Below are positions 54,932 through 63,923 of a stretch of DNA of 64,000 nt, piece by piece; the stretch's first letter is position 1, and each line of letters begins with the position of its first letter. The stretch is from positions 1 through 64,000 of the forward strand of contig NZ_JQFW01000014.1 of NCBI RefSeq assembly GCF_000753865.1. The letters run 5' to 3'. The stretch comes from Alteromonas sp. LOR. GTDB lineage: Bacteria; Pseudomonadota; Gammaproteobacteria; Enterobacterales; Alteromonadaceae. A program made the position numbers and the translations under genes. The notes under the pieces are model-generated. The model saw nothing but the letters and a program-made list of their open reading frames with translations, did no database searches and had not been told where the DNA came from.

Positions 54932-55306
54932 TTATGCAAACATTTGATTGGCAAGGTTCTTTTGCACTGCCTGAGCCGATGAAGCGCTCAGTTCAATCTC
55001 GATAGCATCTGATTTACCCGACAGCCAAATTTTAAGCTCTGCATCGGTGTCAAAGTGCCCTGCTGTTTCAACAATAAACTGGGTAATAGATTTATACGGA
55101 ATAGAGTGATAATTCACTTTTCGCCCCGTCAGCCCTTGCTTATCAATGATTATTAATCGCTTATTGGTAAACACGCTTAAGTCACGAACCAATTTAAATG
55201 CCGACGTAACCGTTTCATTATCAGCAAGTATTGGAGACAGTTCTTCCTGAACATCTTCAGAACTTGTCTCGCTCGCATTTCCCATTATTGTATCGAATAA
55301 ACCCAT
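54932..55306 (-). CDS. Bacterial PH-domain protein
   Basis: A 124-residue protein from the ATG at 55306 (AAGGAAAAT upstream). It starts MGLFDTIMGNAS and contains FTNKRLIIIDKQGLTGRKVNYHSIPYKSI, the core of the bacterial PH (bPH_1) domain, then a helical C-terminus. No membrane helix. Function unknown. It lies 28 bp after the GGDEF/EAL gene on the same strand and could be co-transcribed with it. Confidence 0.82.
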   Translation of the reverse strand: MGLFDTIMGNASETSSEDVQEELSPILADNETVTSAFKLVRDLSVFTNKRLIIIDKQGLTGRKVNYHSIPYKSITQFIVETAGHFDTDAELKIWLSGKSDAIEIELSASSAQAVQKNLANQMFA

Positions 55307-55334
55307 TTTATTTTCCTTTTCAAACTGCTGAGAA

Positions 55335-58319
55335 CTACACAGACGCAAGCTTCACTCGCCATTGAACTCTGTGTGCCAGAGGCTTAGGCTTGTCGAGAGC
55401 AAACCCCTGCCCAAAGTCTACATTAAGCTTTTGCAGCACTTGGGCCGTTGCATTATCTACAACAAACTCGGCGACGGTTTGTTTTCCCATGCTGTGAGCA
55501 ATGTTATTGATGGCAGTTACTGTAGCATGGTCTATTGGATCGTGAACAATATTTCGCACGAAGGAACCATCAATTTTTACGTAGTCCACATCAAGGTTTT
55601 TAAGATAGGTAAACGATGACATTCCTGCCCCAAAATCATCTAAGGCAAAGCTACAGCCAATATCTCTGAGTGTAGAAATGAAATGCTTTGCGGCGGCCAA
55701 GTTGGTAACGGCTGTGGTTTCCGTTATTTCAAAGCAAACTTTTTCAGCAGGCACCGTGGTTCCCTGCATGCGCTGTACTATTTTTTGTAATGCAATCTCA
55801 TCACCAAGGGTTATACCCGACAAATTGATGGCGACTTTGCCCACATTATCGAGATGGGCAGGGTTGGCTTCTAGCGTTTTCAATGTGTTATCAACGACCC
55901 ACAAGTCCACTTTATTCATCAATCCGTGGCGCTCGGCAAGGGGAATAAATAACCCCGGGCTAATAAGGCCGCTTTCGCTTGCGTTTAACCTCAGTAAGAT
56001 TTCATAGTGCTGAGGATAATGCGTGCTTACCTCACTAGGTACGGTAAGAGGCATAATGGCTTGGCTATAAAGCTCAAAACCATCGTTTTGTAACGCTTTG
56101 TGAAGCGCCTGCAGCACCTTATTTTCGCTGTCGTCGATGGCAAGTTGAGCATCTCCGTCTCGGTAAACAAAATAACGATTACGTCCCAGATGCTTTGCCT
56201 TATAGCAGGCATTGTCTGCCGCTTTTATTAATGTCTCTGCGCTTTGTGTTTGCGCATTTATTTCGATAACGCCGATACTAGCGCCAACAAAAAATAATTT
56301 ATCGTCGTACACAAAGCGATAGTTTGAAATGGCAAGTAACAGCTTATCCAACCGTTTTAAAACAGCGTCTAGACCTTGATCTCTAAAAATAATGCAGAAT
56401 TCGTCACCACCGATACGAGCCAGTAAATCATCTCCGTTTACGTATTGCCTGAACACCGTGGAGACTTCTTTTAACAGCTTATCACCTGCTGGATGACCGC
56501 AACTGTCGTTCACTAATTTAAAGCGATCCATATCAATAAAACACATTACACTGCGACGCTGATTCTGACTGTGTGTGTCGCGTATATTGCGCAGCACTGA
56601 AGAGGTAGAATCACCCACTAATTCAGCTGTTTTATTCTCTGTCCTTGTCTCTGCCCTTATCTCTGTGAGGATATCCCTAAGCTGTGCATTAAAGGCATAG
56701 CGGTTGAGCAAGCCTGTTAATTGGTCGTGATTTGCTTGAAAGTGAACTTCTTCGTGCAATGCCAACTCTTTGGTGACGTCACGGGCAATCCCCTCTACCG
56801 CGGTCAAATCTCCCTTCTCATTTAAAATTGGTGTATCTGAGAACTCGACGACATAGCTTTTTCCACATTGTCCTCGATAATGCACCAAATAGGGTGCAGG
56901 CTTTTGACCTCTTGCTATTGCCTCTCTTATCTCAAAAGTTTCGTCCGGCACTTGCTGCACGTAGCGCGACTCGTGTGCGCAAAACTGTTCCGGCTTGTAG
57001 CCTAGTATTTTCTCAACACCGGCACTCACGTAAATAAAACTGTGTTCTGCTGTTTTGGTGTATACAAAATGGCGGTGCATACCGTCGACTAAGCGGCGAT
57101 AACGCTCCTCACTATCCTCTAAATCTTTCTGCGCTTTAAAGCGCTCGGTCACATCGCGAATAGTTAAGGCAATATTATTACCTGCATTTACCACCTGAAT
57201 TTTTATCCACTCAGGCACAACCTTATCGCTATTAATGGCGACGTAACCCTCATAGGGCGCTCCGTTTTTAGCAACATTGGCCGCTTTTTCGAACTCTTCT
57301 GGAATACCTAAAAAACGAGACTGCTCGGCCAAACTCATTTTTTTCATTACATCAACCGCTCCTCTGAAAAGGTATTCACTGTATGAGTTTGCTTCTACCA
57401 AGGTGTAGTCATTCTGCGAGGGCTGATAAATGAGCAATGCATCTAGCGACGCTTCGCTGGCGGTAAGATAGCGCTGCTGACTCACCGAAAGGTGCACAGC
57501 GCCTTTTAGCTGCTTATGGAATACGTAGCTCACCAACGCAGACATCAGTAAGCCAATGACAATGATCAGCATTCCTGGATTAAATGGGCTAAATTGAGAC
57601 TGCATGGAAAGGGTGATATCACGGTCTATAAACTTAAAAGGAGGCAGTGAGACGAGTGTCCCATCATCCACCATTTCACCGCTAGCAAATAGCGTGCTGT
57701 TGCCTGCTTGAAGCTTAAAGTTAAACTGCGGACCAACGAGTTCACCAAGCATGACACCTAAAATTGTTTGTACGTCGAAGCCTGCAACAATATAACCATG
57801 CTCAGGCTCTTGAGGGCTGATTGCTCGTCCTAACAGAATGTGATGGTGTTGTGTGGAGGGAGAATAGAGTATCGCACTATTAAGTGACTCTGATAGCGTT
57901 GGAATAGCAAGTCCAAGCGCGTCCATAGGCTCGCCAATAAGGCTATTGTCGATACGAGTTTTAGTACCTGCTTTAGGGGTAGCAATCCACTGAATTGTGC
58001 CGGTTTTGTCAACATACGCCAGAGAACTATAGCCTCGCTGCATTCCCATTAACGATAAAGATTGAGTATTAAACCAGTCAACTGGATTTGGCTCAAAAGT
58101 TGGCCAATTTTGCATCAGGTTATAAATTGCTTTTACGCGTTCAGTGGAAAATACTTCTAAGCTTATTTTTACTTGCTCGGCCACCGACTGCGCTTTTGAT
58201 ACCCTTGCGCTTTGTTCATCCTTTTGAATATAAATACCGGTGGACACGAACAGTATAGAAAGTAATAAGAACAACACCGTGGGTAATGCATAAACACGAT
58301 GGTTTATTCTATCGAACAT
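55335..58319 (-). CDS. Membrane sensor with PAS, GGDEF and EAL domains
   Basis: A 994-residue c-di-GMP enzyme. Helix 1 (about 12-31), a periplasmic sensor region (about 32-245) and helix 2 (about 250-268) are followed by two PAS-like domains (about 285-520), a GGDEF domain (about 535-710) with intact ARIGGDEF, and an EAL domain (about 730-985) with EILLRLN, FEITETT, DDFGAGMSSFTYL and YVKIDGSFV. Both active sites look complete, so it may make or degrade c-di-GMP depending on the signal. The signal is unknown. It could feed the PilZ domain of BcsA. The PH-domain gene follows on the same strand. Confidence 0.9.
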   Translation of the reverse strand: MFDRINHRVYALPTVLFLLLSILFVSTGIYIQKDEQSARVSKAQSVAEQVKISLEVFSTERVKAIYNLMQNWPTFEPNPVDWFNTQSLSLMGMQRGYSSLAYVDKTGTIQWIATPKAGTKTRIDNSLIGEPMDALGLAIPTLSESLNSAILYSPSTQHHHILLGRAISPQEPEHGYIVAGFDVQTILGVMLGELVGPQFNFKLQAGNSTLFASGEMVDDGTLVSLPPFKFIDRDITLSMQSQFSPFNPGMLIIVIGLLMSALVSYVFHKQLKGAVHLSVSQQRYLTASEASLDALLIYQPSQNDYTLVEANSYSEYLFRGAVDVMKKMSLAEQSRFLGIPEEFEKAANVAKNGAPYEGYVAINSDKVVPEWIKIQVVNAGNNIALTIRDVTERFKAQKDLEDSEERYRRLVDGMHRHFVYTKTAEHSFIYVSAGVEKILGYKPEQFCAHESRYVQQVPDETFEIREAIARGQKPAPYLVHYRGQCGKSYVVEFSDTPILNEKGDLTAVEGIARDVTKELALHEEVHFQANHDQLTGLLNRYAFNAQLRDILTEIRAETRTENKTAELVGDSTSSVLRNIRDTHSQNQRRSVMCFIDMDRFKLVNDSCGHPAGDKLLKEVSTVFRQYVNGDDLLARIGGDEFCIIFRDQGLDAVLKRLDKLLLAISNYRFVYDDKLFFVGASIGVIEINAQTQSAETLIKAADNACYKAKHLGRNRYFVYRDGDAQLAIDDSENKVLQALHKALQNDGFELYSQAIMPLTVPSEVSTHYPQHYEILLRLNASESGLISPGLFIPLAERHGLMNKVDLWVVDNTLKTLEANPAHLDNVGKVAINLSGITLGDEIALQKIVQRMQGTTVPAEKVCFEITETTAVTNLAAAKHFISTLRDIGCSFALDDFGAGMSSFTYLKNLDVDYVKIDGSFVRNIVHDPIDHATVTAINNIAHSMGKQTVAEFVVDNATAQVLQKLNVDFGQGFALDKPKPLAHRVQWRVKLASV

Positions 58320-58439
58320 GACTAAATCTCCGGAAACACAGCCTTTAAGCTTAATAAAGATTTATGAAGCAAATATGAATTGTCTTCGGTAGTATTCAAT
58401 TCAGTGATTTAACTTTTTTATTATTAATGAGTGGTAGTT

Positions 58440-59462
58440 ATGGGCAAAACGCCAGACTTTGACAGTGTTAAAAAAGCAAGCGCGCGTATCAATGACGTAG
58501 TAAAACGCACGCCTATTGTTGAATCGATGCTGTTAAACTCGTGGATGGGTCATAGAATTCTTTTTAAAGCTGAGTGCTTACAAACCATTGGCGCTTTCAA
58601 AATTCGTGGCGCAATGAACTTTCTAGCCAAATTAAAGGAAGAAGGTCGACTGCCATCACAGGTTGTCGCCAACAGCTCTGGAAATCATGCGCAGGCGGTA
58701 GCCTATGCAGCGGCTCACTTTGGTATAAAAGCCACTATTTTCGCCAGTGAAAATATATCCCCAATAAAAGCGGCGGCTACAAAGAGCTACGGCGCAGAAT
58801 TGAAGCTGTTTGCTACTCGCCCTGAGGCAGACATTGCGGTTAAAGAAGCGGCCAATAGCCCTGATACCGTGTGGATACCGCCTTTTAACCATGAAGATAT
58901 TATTGCCGGACAAGGCACTGCAGCCTTAGAGGCACTTGAAGACGCAGGAAACGTAGACGCAGTCTTTGCGCCCTGCGGCGGTGGCGGCCTCTTAGCGGGT
59001 ACGCTACTAGCGACACGAGCATTGCAGCCCAACGCACTGGTGATTGGCGCAGAGCCCGCCGAAGCGAATGACGCTTCCATGTCGCTGCAAGCAGGTGAAA
59101 TTGTGGCCCTTGAGCACACGCCAGTTACCTTAGCAGACGGTGCAGCCACCCCCAGCGTGGGCGATGTAACGTTTGAGTTACTACAACAACTCGATGATTT
59201 TTATGAAGTTGACGAGCTGCAGATTGCATATTGGACTCAATGGCTACACCATCTATTGAAGTTGCATATAGAACCCACCTGCGCAATGACAATGGCGGCA
59301 GTGGCATCGTGGGCGGCTAATACCCCTCCGGGCAAAACGGCGTTAGTTATGCTCTCTGGTGGTAATATTAGCCAAGCGTCAATGGCAGCAATTTGGGAGC
59401 AAGACTTTTTACTTCAACCCCCTATTATAGATTTCGACGACGGAACAGAAGAAGAATTATGA
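58440..59462 (+). CDS. PLP-dependent threonine/serine dehydratase-like enzyme
   Basis: From the ATG at 58440 (a GTG three codons earlier is possible) it has 340 residues. The PLP lysine is Lys54 in GAFKIRGA; SSGNHAQAVA binds the cofactor phosphate region and CGGGGLLAG is the glycine loop. Fold type II enzymes with this signature include threonine dehydratase and serine racemase. No regulatory ACT domain is present, which fits a catabolic enzyme. A 20-residue acidic tail (DFDDGTEEEL) follows. It overlaps the next gene by 4 bp (ATGA). Confidence 0.88.
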   Translation: MGKTPDFDSVKKASARINDVVKRTPIVESMLLNSWMGHRILFKAECLQTIGAFKIRGAMNFLAKLKEEGRLPSQVVANSSGNHAQAVAYAAAHFGIKATIFASENISPIKAAATKSYGAELKLFATRPEADIAVKEAANSPDTVWIPPFNHEDIIAGQGTAALEALEDAGNVDAVFAPCGGGGLLAGTLLATRALQPNALVIGAEPAEANDASMSLQAGEIVALEHTPVTLADGAATPSVGDVTFELLQQLDDFYEVDELQIAYWTQWLHHLLKLHIEPTCAMTMAAVASWAANTPPGKTALVMLSGGNISQASMAAIWEQDFLLQPPIIDFDDGTEEEL

Positions 59463-61147
59463 AAACAAAACCAATGAAAAAGCTAATAACCGGCCTCACG
59501 CTCGCGGCATCCTGTATTGCACTTAACTCTGTTATTTCTATTAACTATGCAAACGCGGCAACACTGGTTAAAAACGTAAAAGGCTACACCCTAAACGACA
59601 GTGGCACACTTGTTCAATTCACTAATATGGTGATGGACGAAGGCAAAGTACTCGCCCTTGATGCAAAGTCAGAACACTTTGATATTAGCACAACTATTGA
59701 TGGCGAAGGAAAAGTCATGCTTCCTGGTCTTATCGATGCTCATGGCCATCTGTTAGGGTTGGGCGCCAACCTGTTGGAAGTGAACTTACGGGAGAGCACG
59801 AGTGCAAGCAATGCGGCAAAAATGGTGTCAGATTATGCGTTCGCGAATAAAACGCAGAGCTGGATTACCGGTCGCGGCTGGAACCAAGAATTGTGGAGCG
59901 ACCGTGCTTTTCCCAGTGCAGCCGACCTAGACAAAGTAGTGTCAGACCGTCCGGTAGTGCTGACGCGGGTTGATGGACATGCTGCGTGGGTAAATACCAA
60001 GGCTATGGAAATCGCCGGTATCACCAAAAACACCAAATCTCCCGTTGGTGGCGAAATAATTAAAGATGCCAACGGCAATCCTACTGGCGTATTTATTGAT
60101 AACGCATCAATGCTTATTGAAAAACACTTACCTTCGGCAAGCAACGCTATTTATCAGCAGCAATTAGATGCAGCTGGCGAGCACTTGCTAGCCAATGGAA
60201 TAACGTCAATGCACGACGCAGGCATTAGCCGCGATGTGTATGACTTCTATTTAAAAGAGTCGGTAGAAAGCGACTTACCCATACGTATTTATGCCATGGT
60301 GAGTGCTACCGATCCTGAGTTATCCACCATGCTGGGTAACGGGACCATTCGCGATAACGACGACTTTTTGTATATACGCTCTGTAAAAGCCTATGGCGAT
60401 GGCGCACTCGGCAGTCGTGGCGCGGCGTTGTTAGAACCGTATTCAGATGCACCTCATCAACACGGCTTATTACTTACTCAGCCAGAAGATATGAGTGAGC
60501 TATTCACTACCGTAATAGGCGCAGGATTTCAGCTGAACTACCATGCTATTGGCGACAAAGCGAATCACGTAGCGCTTAATGAGTTTGAAAGTACATTTAA
60601 GCAGATAGGCGGAAGCGAACTTCGCAATCGTATTGAGCACGCGCAAGTTATTGCACCTGATGATCTAGCACGCTTTTCTGGCTTAAAGGTGCTTCCATCC
60701 ATGCAGCCTACCCATGCCACCAGCGATAAAAATATGGCAGAAGATCGCATCGGTAAAGATCGAATGAAAGGCGCCTACGCGTGGAAAACGCTGCTAGATT
60801 CAGGCATTGCACTGCCACTTGGCTCCGACTTTCCGGTGGAATTAGCCAACCCGTTTTATGGCCTACACGCTGCGGTGACCCGTCAAGACAGAGACAACCA
60901 GCCGGTTAAAGGGTGGTATGCCCACGAAGCTTTGTCTGTTGAGCAAGCTTTCAAAGGCTTTACTCTTGATGCCGCCTATGCAGGGCATATGGAAGATACG
61001 TTAGGCACACTTACTCCAGGTAAATGGGCTGACTTTATTTTAGTCGACCAAGACATCTTCAGTATTGAGCCTCAGCACATTTGGAAAACTAAAGTCCTTT
61101 CGACCTATGTTGCCGGTGAACACGTTTTTAGCCTAAGCAATGACTAG
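59459..61147 (+). CDS. Exported amidohydrolase (YtcJ-like)
   Basis: From the ATG at 59459 it has 562 residues with a signal peptide ending NYANAATL. The metal ligands of the amidohydrolase TIM barrel are His95 and His97 (DAHGHLLG), YHAIGDKAN and RIEHAQVI later, and the catalytic Asp in LGSDFPVE. It belongs to the YtcJ-like group acting on amides such as formamides or N-acyl compounds. The substrate is unknown. The frame is open 22 codons upstream but the ATGA overlap with the dehydratase favours this start. It overlaps the permease gene by 8 bp. Confidence 0.88.
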   Translation: MKTKPMKKLITGLTLAASCIALNSVISINYANAATLVKNVKGYTLNDSGTLVQFTNMVMDEGKVLALDAKSEHFDISTTIDGEGKVMLPGLIDAHGHLLGLGANLLEVNLRESTSASNAAKMVSDYAFANKTQSWITGRGWNQELWSDRAFPSAADLDKVVSDRPVVLTRVDGHAAWVNTKAMEIAGITKNTKSPVGGEIIKDANGNPTGVFIDNASMLIEKHLPSASNAIYQQQLDAAGEHLLANGITSMHDAGISRDVYDFYLKESVESDLPIRIYAMVSATDPELSTMLGNGTIRDNDDFLYIRSVKAYGDGALGSRGAALLEPYSDAPHQHGLLLTQPEDMSELFTTVIGAGFQLNYHAIGDKANHVALNEFESTFKQIGGSELRNRIEHAQVIAPDDLARFSGLKVLPSMQPTHATSDKNMAEDRIGKDRMKGAYAWKTLLDSGIALPLGSDFPVELANPFYGLHAAVTRQDRDNQPVKGWYAHEALSVEQAFKGFTLDAAYAGHMEDTLGTLTPGKWADFILVDQDIFSIEPQHIWKTKVLSTYVAGEHVFSLSND

Positions 61148-62426
61148 AAACAGCCTGCTCACTAAGGGTATTGGCGGCATTGGTGCCGCCTTACTTGTGC
61201 TAAACGGCCTTATCGGCGCAGGTATTTTTGCCTTGCCTGCCAAAATGGCTGCAGAGTTAGGTGCGTTTAGCCCTTATATATTTCTTATTTTTGGCGCCCT
61301 TATGCTCACCATTGTGTGGTGTTTTGGGCAGCTTGCTGTTTTTTATCAAGAAACTGGCGGCCCTGTCATTTACGCCCGTAAAGGGTTCGGTAATGCAGCT
61401 GCCTTTCAAACGGGGTTTGTGTATTACCTTGCCAGAGCGACTGCCATTGCGGCGAATATGCACGTTCTGCTGCTGTACGCCGGCTATTTGTGGCCAGAAA
61501 TCAACTCAGGAATGGGAAAATCTCTGGCAATAATAGCGCTCACTAGCCTACTCATATTTGTCAATATTGTGGGACTAAAAGCAGCAATGCGCTCCCTCGA
61601 TACGATCTCTGTTTTGAAGCTATTGCCTTTTGTAGCGCTTATTGGCGTAGGATATTGGCAACTTGATTTCTCTACTGTATCGCCCGTTGTCACCCCAACA
61701 TTAGACACAATATCCGCAGGCGCACTCATTACACTGTACGCATTCATTGGTTTTGAAACGGTTGTGGTTACCAGCGGCGAAACTAACTCTCCAAAGAAAA
61801 CCATTCCAAAAGCATTGATGCTGACGGTGTCAGGCATAGCGTTATTTTATTTCTGCGTTCAGTGGCTTTATTGGCATACGCTTGGCGCTGCAACACCCGA
61901 TAGCGCCCCCTTAATCGCCCTTGCGAATATTATTTTTGGTGAAACTGGTGCGCTGATAATGACGTTAACCGCCGTGGTGTCTGTAGCAGGTAACCTACTT
62001 GCCAATATGATTTCAACATCACGCCTTACGTACTCAATGGCCCGCCAGTCTCTTATTCCGAAAAATCTTGGTAAACATTGGCTTGGTAAAGTGCATAGCG
62101 AGTTTGCCACACCGTATATTTCGGTACTGGTGCTAGGCATTTTTGCAGGCGTTATGGCGCTTAGCGGCAGTTTTGTGTGGCTTGCTATTTCAAGTGTGTT
62201 GGCAAGGCTTGTGGTTTACGCGGTGTGCGTTGTGGTGCTCATGAAAGCGCAACATCAGCTTACCTACACACCCAACATCGTCAAACGTGCAATACCCTTT
62301 ATAGCCCTTGCTGTGTGTATTTGGTCTATCAGTCAGTCGGCAACCAATGCCTGGTTGTTCCTAGTTGGCGAACTGGTGATAGGCGCAGCACTTTACTGGC
62401 TGTTCACGAAAAACGCGAAAGACTAA
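61140..62426 (+). CDS. APC-family amino acid permease
   Basis: A 428-residue protein with about 12 membrane helices. The N-terminal LVLNGLIGAGIFALPAKMAAELG is the helix 1 substrate-binding signature of APC transporters, and YAFIGFETVVVTSGETNSPKKTIPKAL is the conserved helix 6 region. It probably imports an amino acid or amine for the surrounding enzymes. It lies between the amidohydrolase and the YcbL-like gene in one operon. Confidence 0.9.
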   Translation: MTRNSLLTKGIGGIGAALLVLNGLIGAGIFALPAKMAAELGAFSPYIFLIFGALMLTIVWCFGQLAVFYQETGGPVIYARKGFGNAAAFQTGFVYYLARATAIAANMHVLLLYAGYLWPEINSGMGKSLAIIALTSLLIFVNIVGLKAAMRSLDTISVLKLLPFVALIGVGYWQLDFSTVSPVVTPTLDTISAGALITLYAFIGFETVVVTSGETNSPKKTIPKALMLTVSGIALFYFCVQWLYWHTLGAATPDSAPLIALANIIFGETGALIMTLTAVVSVAGNLLANMISTSRLTYSMARQSLIPKNLGKHWLGKVHSEFATPYISVLVLGIFAGVMALSGSFVWLAISSVLARLVVYAVCVVVLMKAQHQLTYTPNIVKRAIPFIALAVCIWSISQSATNAWLFLVGELVIGAALYWLFTKNAKD

Positions 62427-62461
62427 AAACGTTAATTTGCAAAGAAAATAAGAGAAATATT

Positions 62462-63103
62462 GTGGAAATTGTTGTTATACCCGTTACCCCATTCGCTCAA
62501 AACTGCTCTCTAATTTGGGATCCAGACTCTATGAAGGGCGCCTTTGTCGACCCCGGTGGCAACGTAGACCAATTGATCAAAGCGGCAAACGATAACCACG
62601 TTGATATTGATAAAATAATACTTACCCATGGTCACCTCGACCATGTTGGCGGTACCGTAGAAATAGCGTCACACTTTAATGTGCCCATTATTGGCCCACA
62701 TAAAGGTGATAAGTTTTGGTTAGATGGCCTCATGCAGCAAAGTCAGATGTTTGGCTTCCCACCTGCTTCGCCCTTTGAGCCTACCCAATGGCTTAATGAT
62801 AACGACACCATTGCTGTTGGCGGTTTAACGTTAAATGTACTGCATTGCCCTGGGCATACTCCCGGACATGTCGCGCTGGTTGAACGCACTAGTAATAAGG
62901 TGATTGTTGGGGATATTATTTTTGCAGGGTCCATTGGACGTACTGACTTCCCACAGGGCGATCAGCAGCAGTTGATAAGCTCAATTAAGCAAAAGATCCT
63001 CACGCTTCCAGATTTGATGACCATTTATCCAGGGCATGGACCTACCACCACGATTGCCACAGAGAGGGCAACTAACCCCTATGTGTCTGGCCCGTATGGT
63101 TAA
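62462..63103 (+). CDS. YcbL-like metallo-beta-lactamase-fold hydrolase (type II glyoxalase)
   Basis: From the GTG at 62462, with AAGAGA upstream, it has 213 residues. The zinc motif LTHGHLDHVGG (H-x-H-x-D-H) and HCPGHTPGHV, GDIIFAGSIGRTDFPQGD and YPGHGPTT complete the metal site. It matches E. coli YcbL, which hydrolyses S-D-lactoylglutathione. The frame is open far upstream over the permease but that is not coding. It is the last gene of the operon, 35 bp after the permease. Confidence 0.9.
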   Translation: MEIVVIPVTPFAQNCSLIWDPDSMKGAFVDPGGNVDQLIKAANDNHVDIDKIILTHGHLDHVGGTVEIASHFNVPIIGPHKGDKFWLDGLMQQSQMFGFPPASPFEPTQWLNDNDTIAVGGLTLNVLHCPGHTPGHVALVERTSNKVIVGDIIFAGSIGRTDFPQGDQQQLISSIKQKILTLPDLMTIYPGHGPTTTIATERATNPYVSGPYG

Positions 63104-63144
63104 TTGAATTGGGGTTAATTACATTGGGGCTAATTGCATTGAGA
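63100..63144. repeat. Three 15-bp tandem repeats after the YcbL-like gene
   Basis: TTAATTGAATTGGGG, TTAATTACATTGGGG and CTAATTGCATTGAGA follow directly, the first overlapping the stop. Function unknown. Confidence 0.8.
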
Positions 63145-63245
63145 TTAGCTACACGAGATGCCGCACTCGCTTTCGCCTTATAGCAATATTTGAGCTTAAA
63201 GCGGAAGCGGCGGCGTCAGTTTTAACTTAGGTAGTCAATCAACGT

Positions 63246-63761
63246 TTACTCGTAAGCGCCGCTAGCATAGTGAAGTTCATAGCTGTGGCTGTAAATTTCT
63301 AAAATATTGCCGAACGGGTCTTCCATGTAAATCATGCGATATGGCTTTTCACCAGGATAGTAGTAACGCGGCGCCTTCATGCGCTTTTTACCACCAGCCG
63401 CGACAATTTTGTCTGCAAGGCCTTCAACATCTGGGTCTTGAACACAGAAGTGAAAGATGCCCGTTTTCCAGTACTCAAAGTTATCTTCTGGGTTTTGCTG
63501 ATCTTTAAACTCGAATATTTCCACCCCTACTCTGTCTCCAGTAGATAAGTGAGCTATGCGAAATTTTTCCCAGCCAGCCCCGAAAACATCGGTACACATC
63601 TCACCAATTGCAGAATCATCTTCAAGAATTTCTGTTGGCTTCATGATCAGGTACCAACCTAGTACTTCGGTGTAAAATTTTACGGCCGCGTCTAAATCGG
63701 GAACCGATAGCCCAATATGAGAGAACGTACGTGGATACGGTGTTTTTACTGCTTCAGTCAT
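63246..63761 (-). CDS. VOC-superfamily (glyoxalase I-like) protein
   Basis: From the ATG at 63761, with GGAG six bases upstream, it has 171 residues. One beta-alpha-beta-beta-beta module begins FSHIGLSVPDLDAAVKFYTEVLGW (His as first metal ligand) and the second has GIFHFCVQDPDVEGLADKIVAAGG, then MIYMEDPFGNILEIYSH with a Glu ligand. It may be a glyoxalase, dioxygenase or isomerase type; the pattern does not decide. It is divergent from the LysR gene. Confidence 0.85.
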   Translation of the reverse strand: MTEAVKTPYPRTFSHIGLSVPDLDAAVKFYTEVLGWYLIMKPTEILEDDSAIGEMCTDVFGAGWEKFRIAHLSTGDRVGVEIFEFKDQQNPEDNFEYWKTGIFHFCVQDPDVEGLADKIVAAGGKKRMKAPRYYYPGEKPYRMIYMEDPFGNILEIYSHSYELHYASGAYE

Positions 63762-63880
63762 CACTTGCTCCTCTTAACGCATTCTTGCGTTAAACAAATA
63801 GTAGAAAGAAACTCAAGCCACCCAATGGAATGCCTGTGAGTCAACGTGAAGTGATGATAGCTAGACAAAAGCAAAACTTG

Positions 63881-63911
63881 AAATTATCATTAATTCTTAC
63901 TTTGATAATTT
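63881..63911. promoter_or_regulatory. Inverted repeat between VOC and LysR genes
   Basis: AAATTATCA-N13-TGATAATTT, perfect 9-bp arms, 12 bp before the LysR start. The position and symmetry fit a LysR-type operator controlling the divergent pair. Confidence 0.55.
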
Positions 63912-63923
63912 AAGATTATAGCC

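Noticed and set aside
62177-62461. N-terminal 95-codon extension of the YcbL-like protein
   Set aside because: Overlaps the permease in another frame; homologues start near the GTG at 62462.
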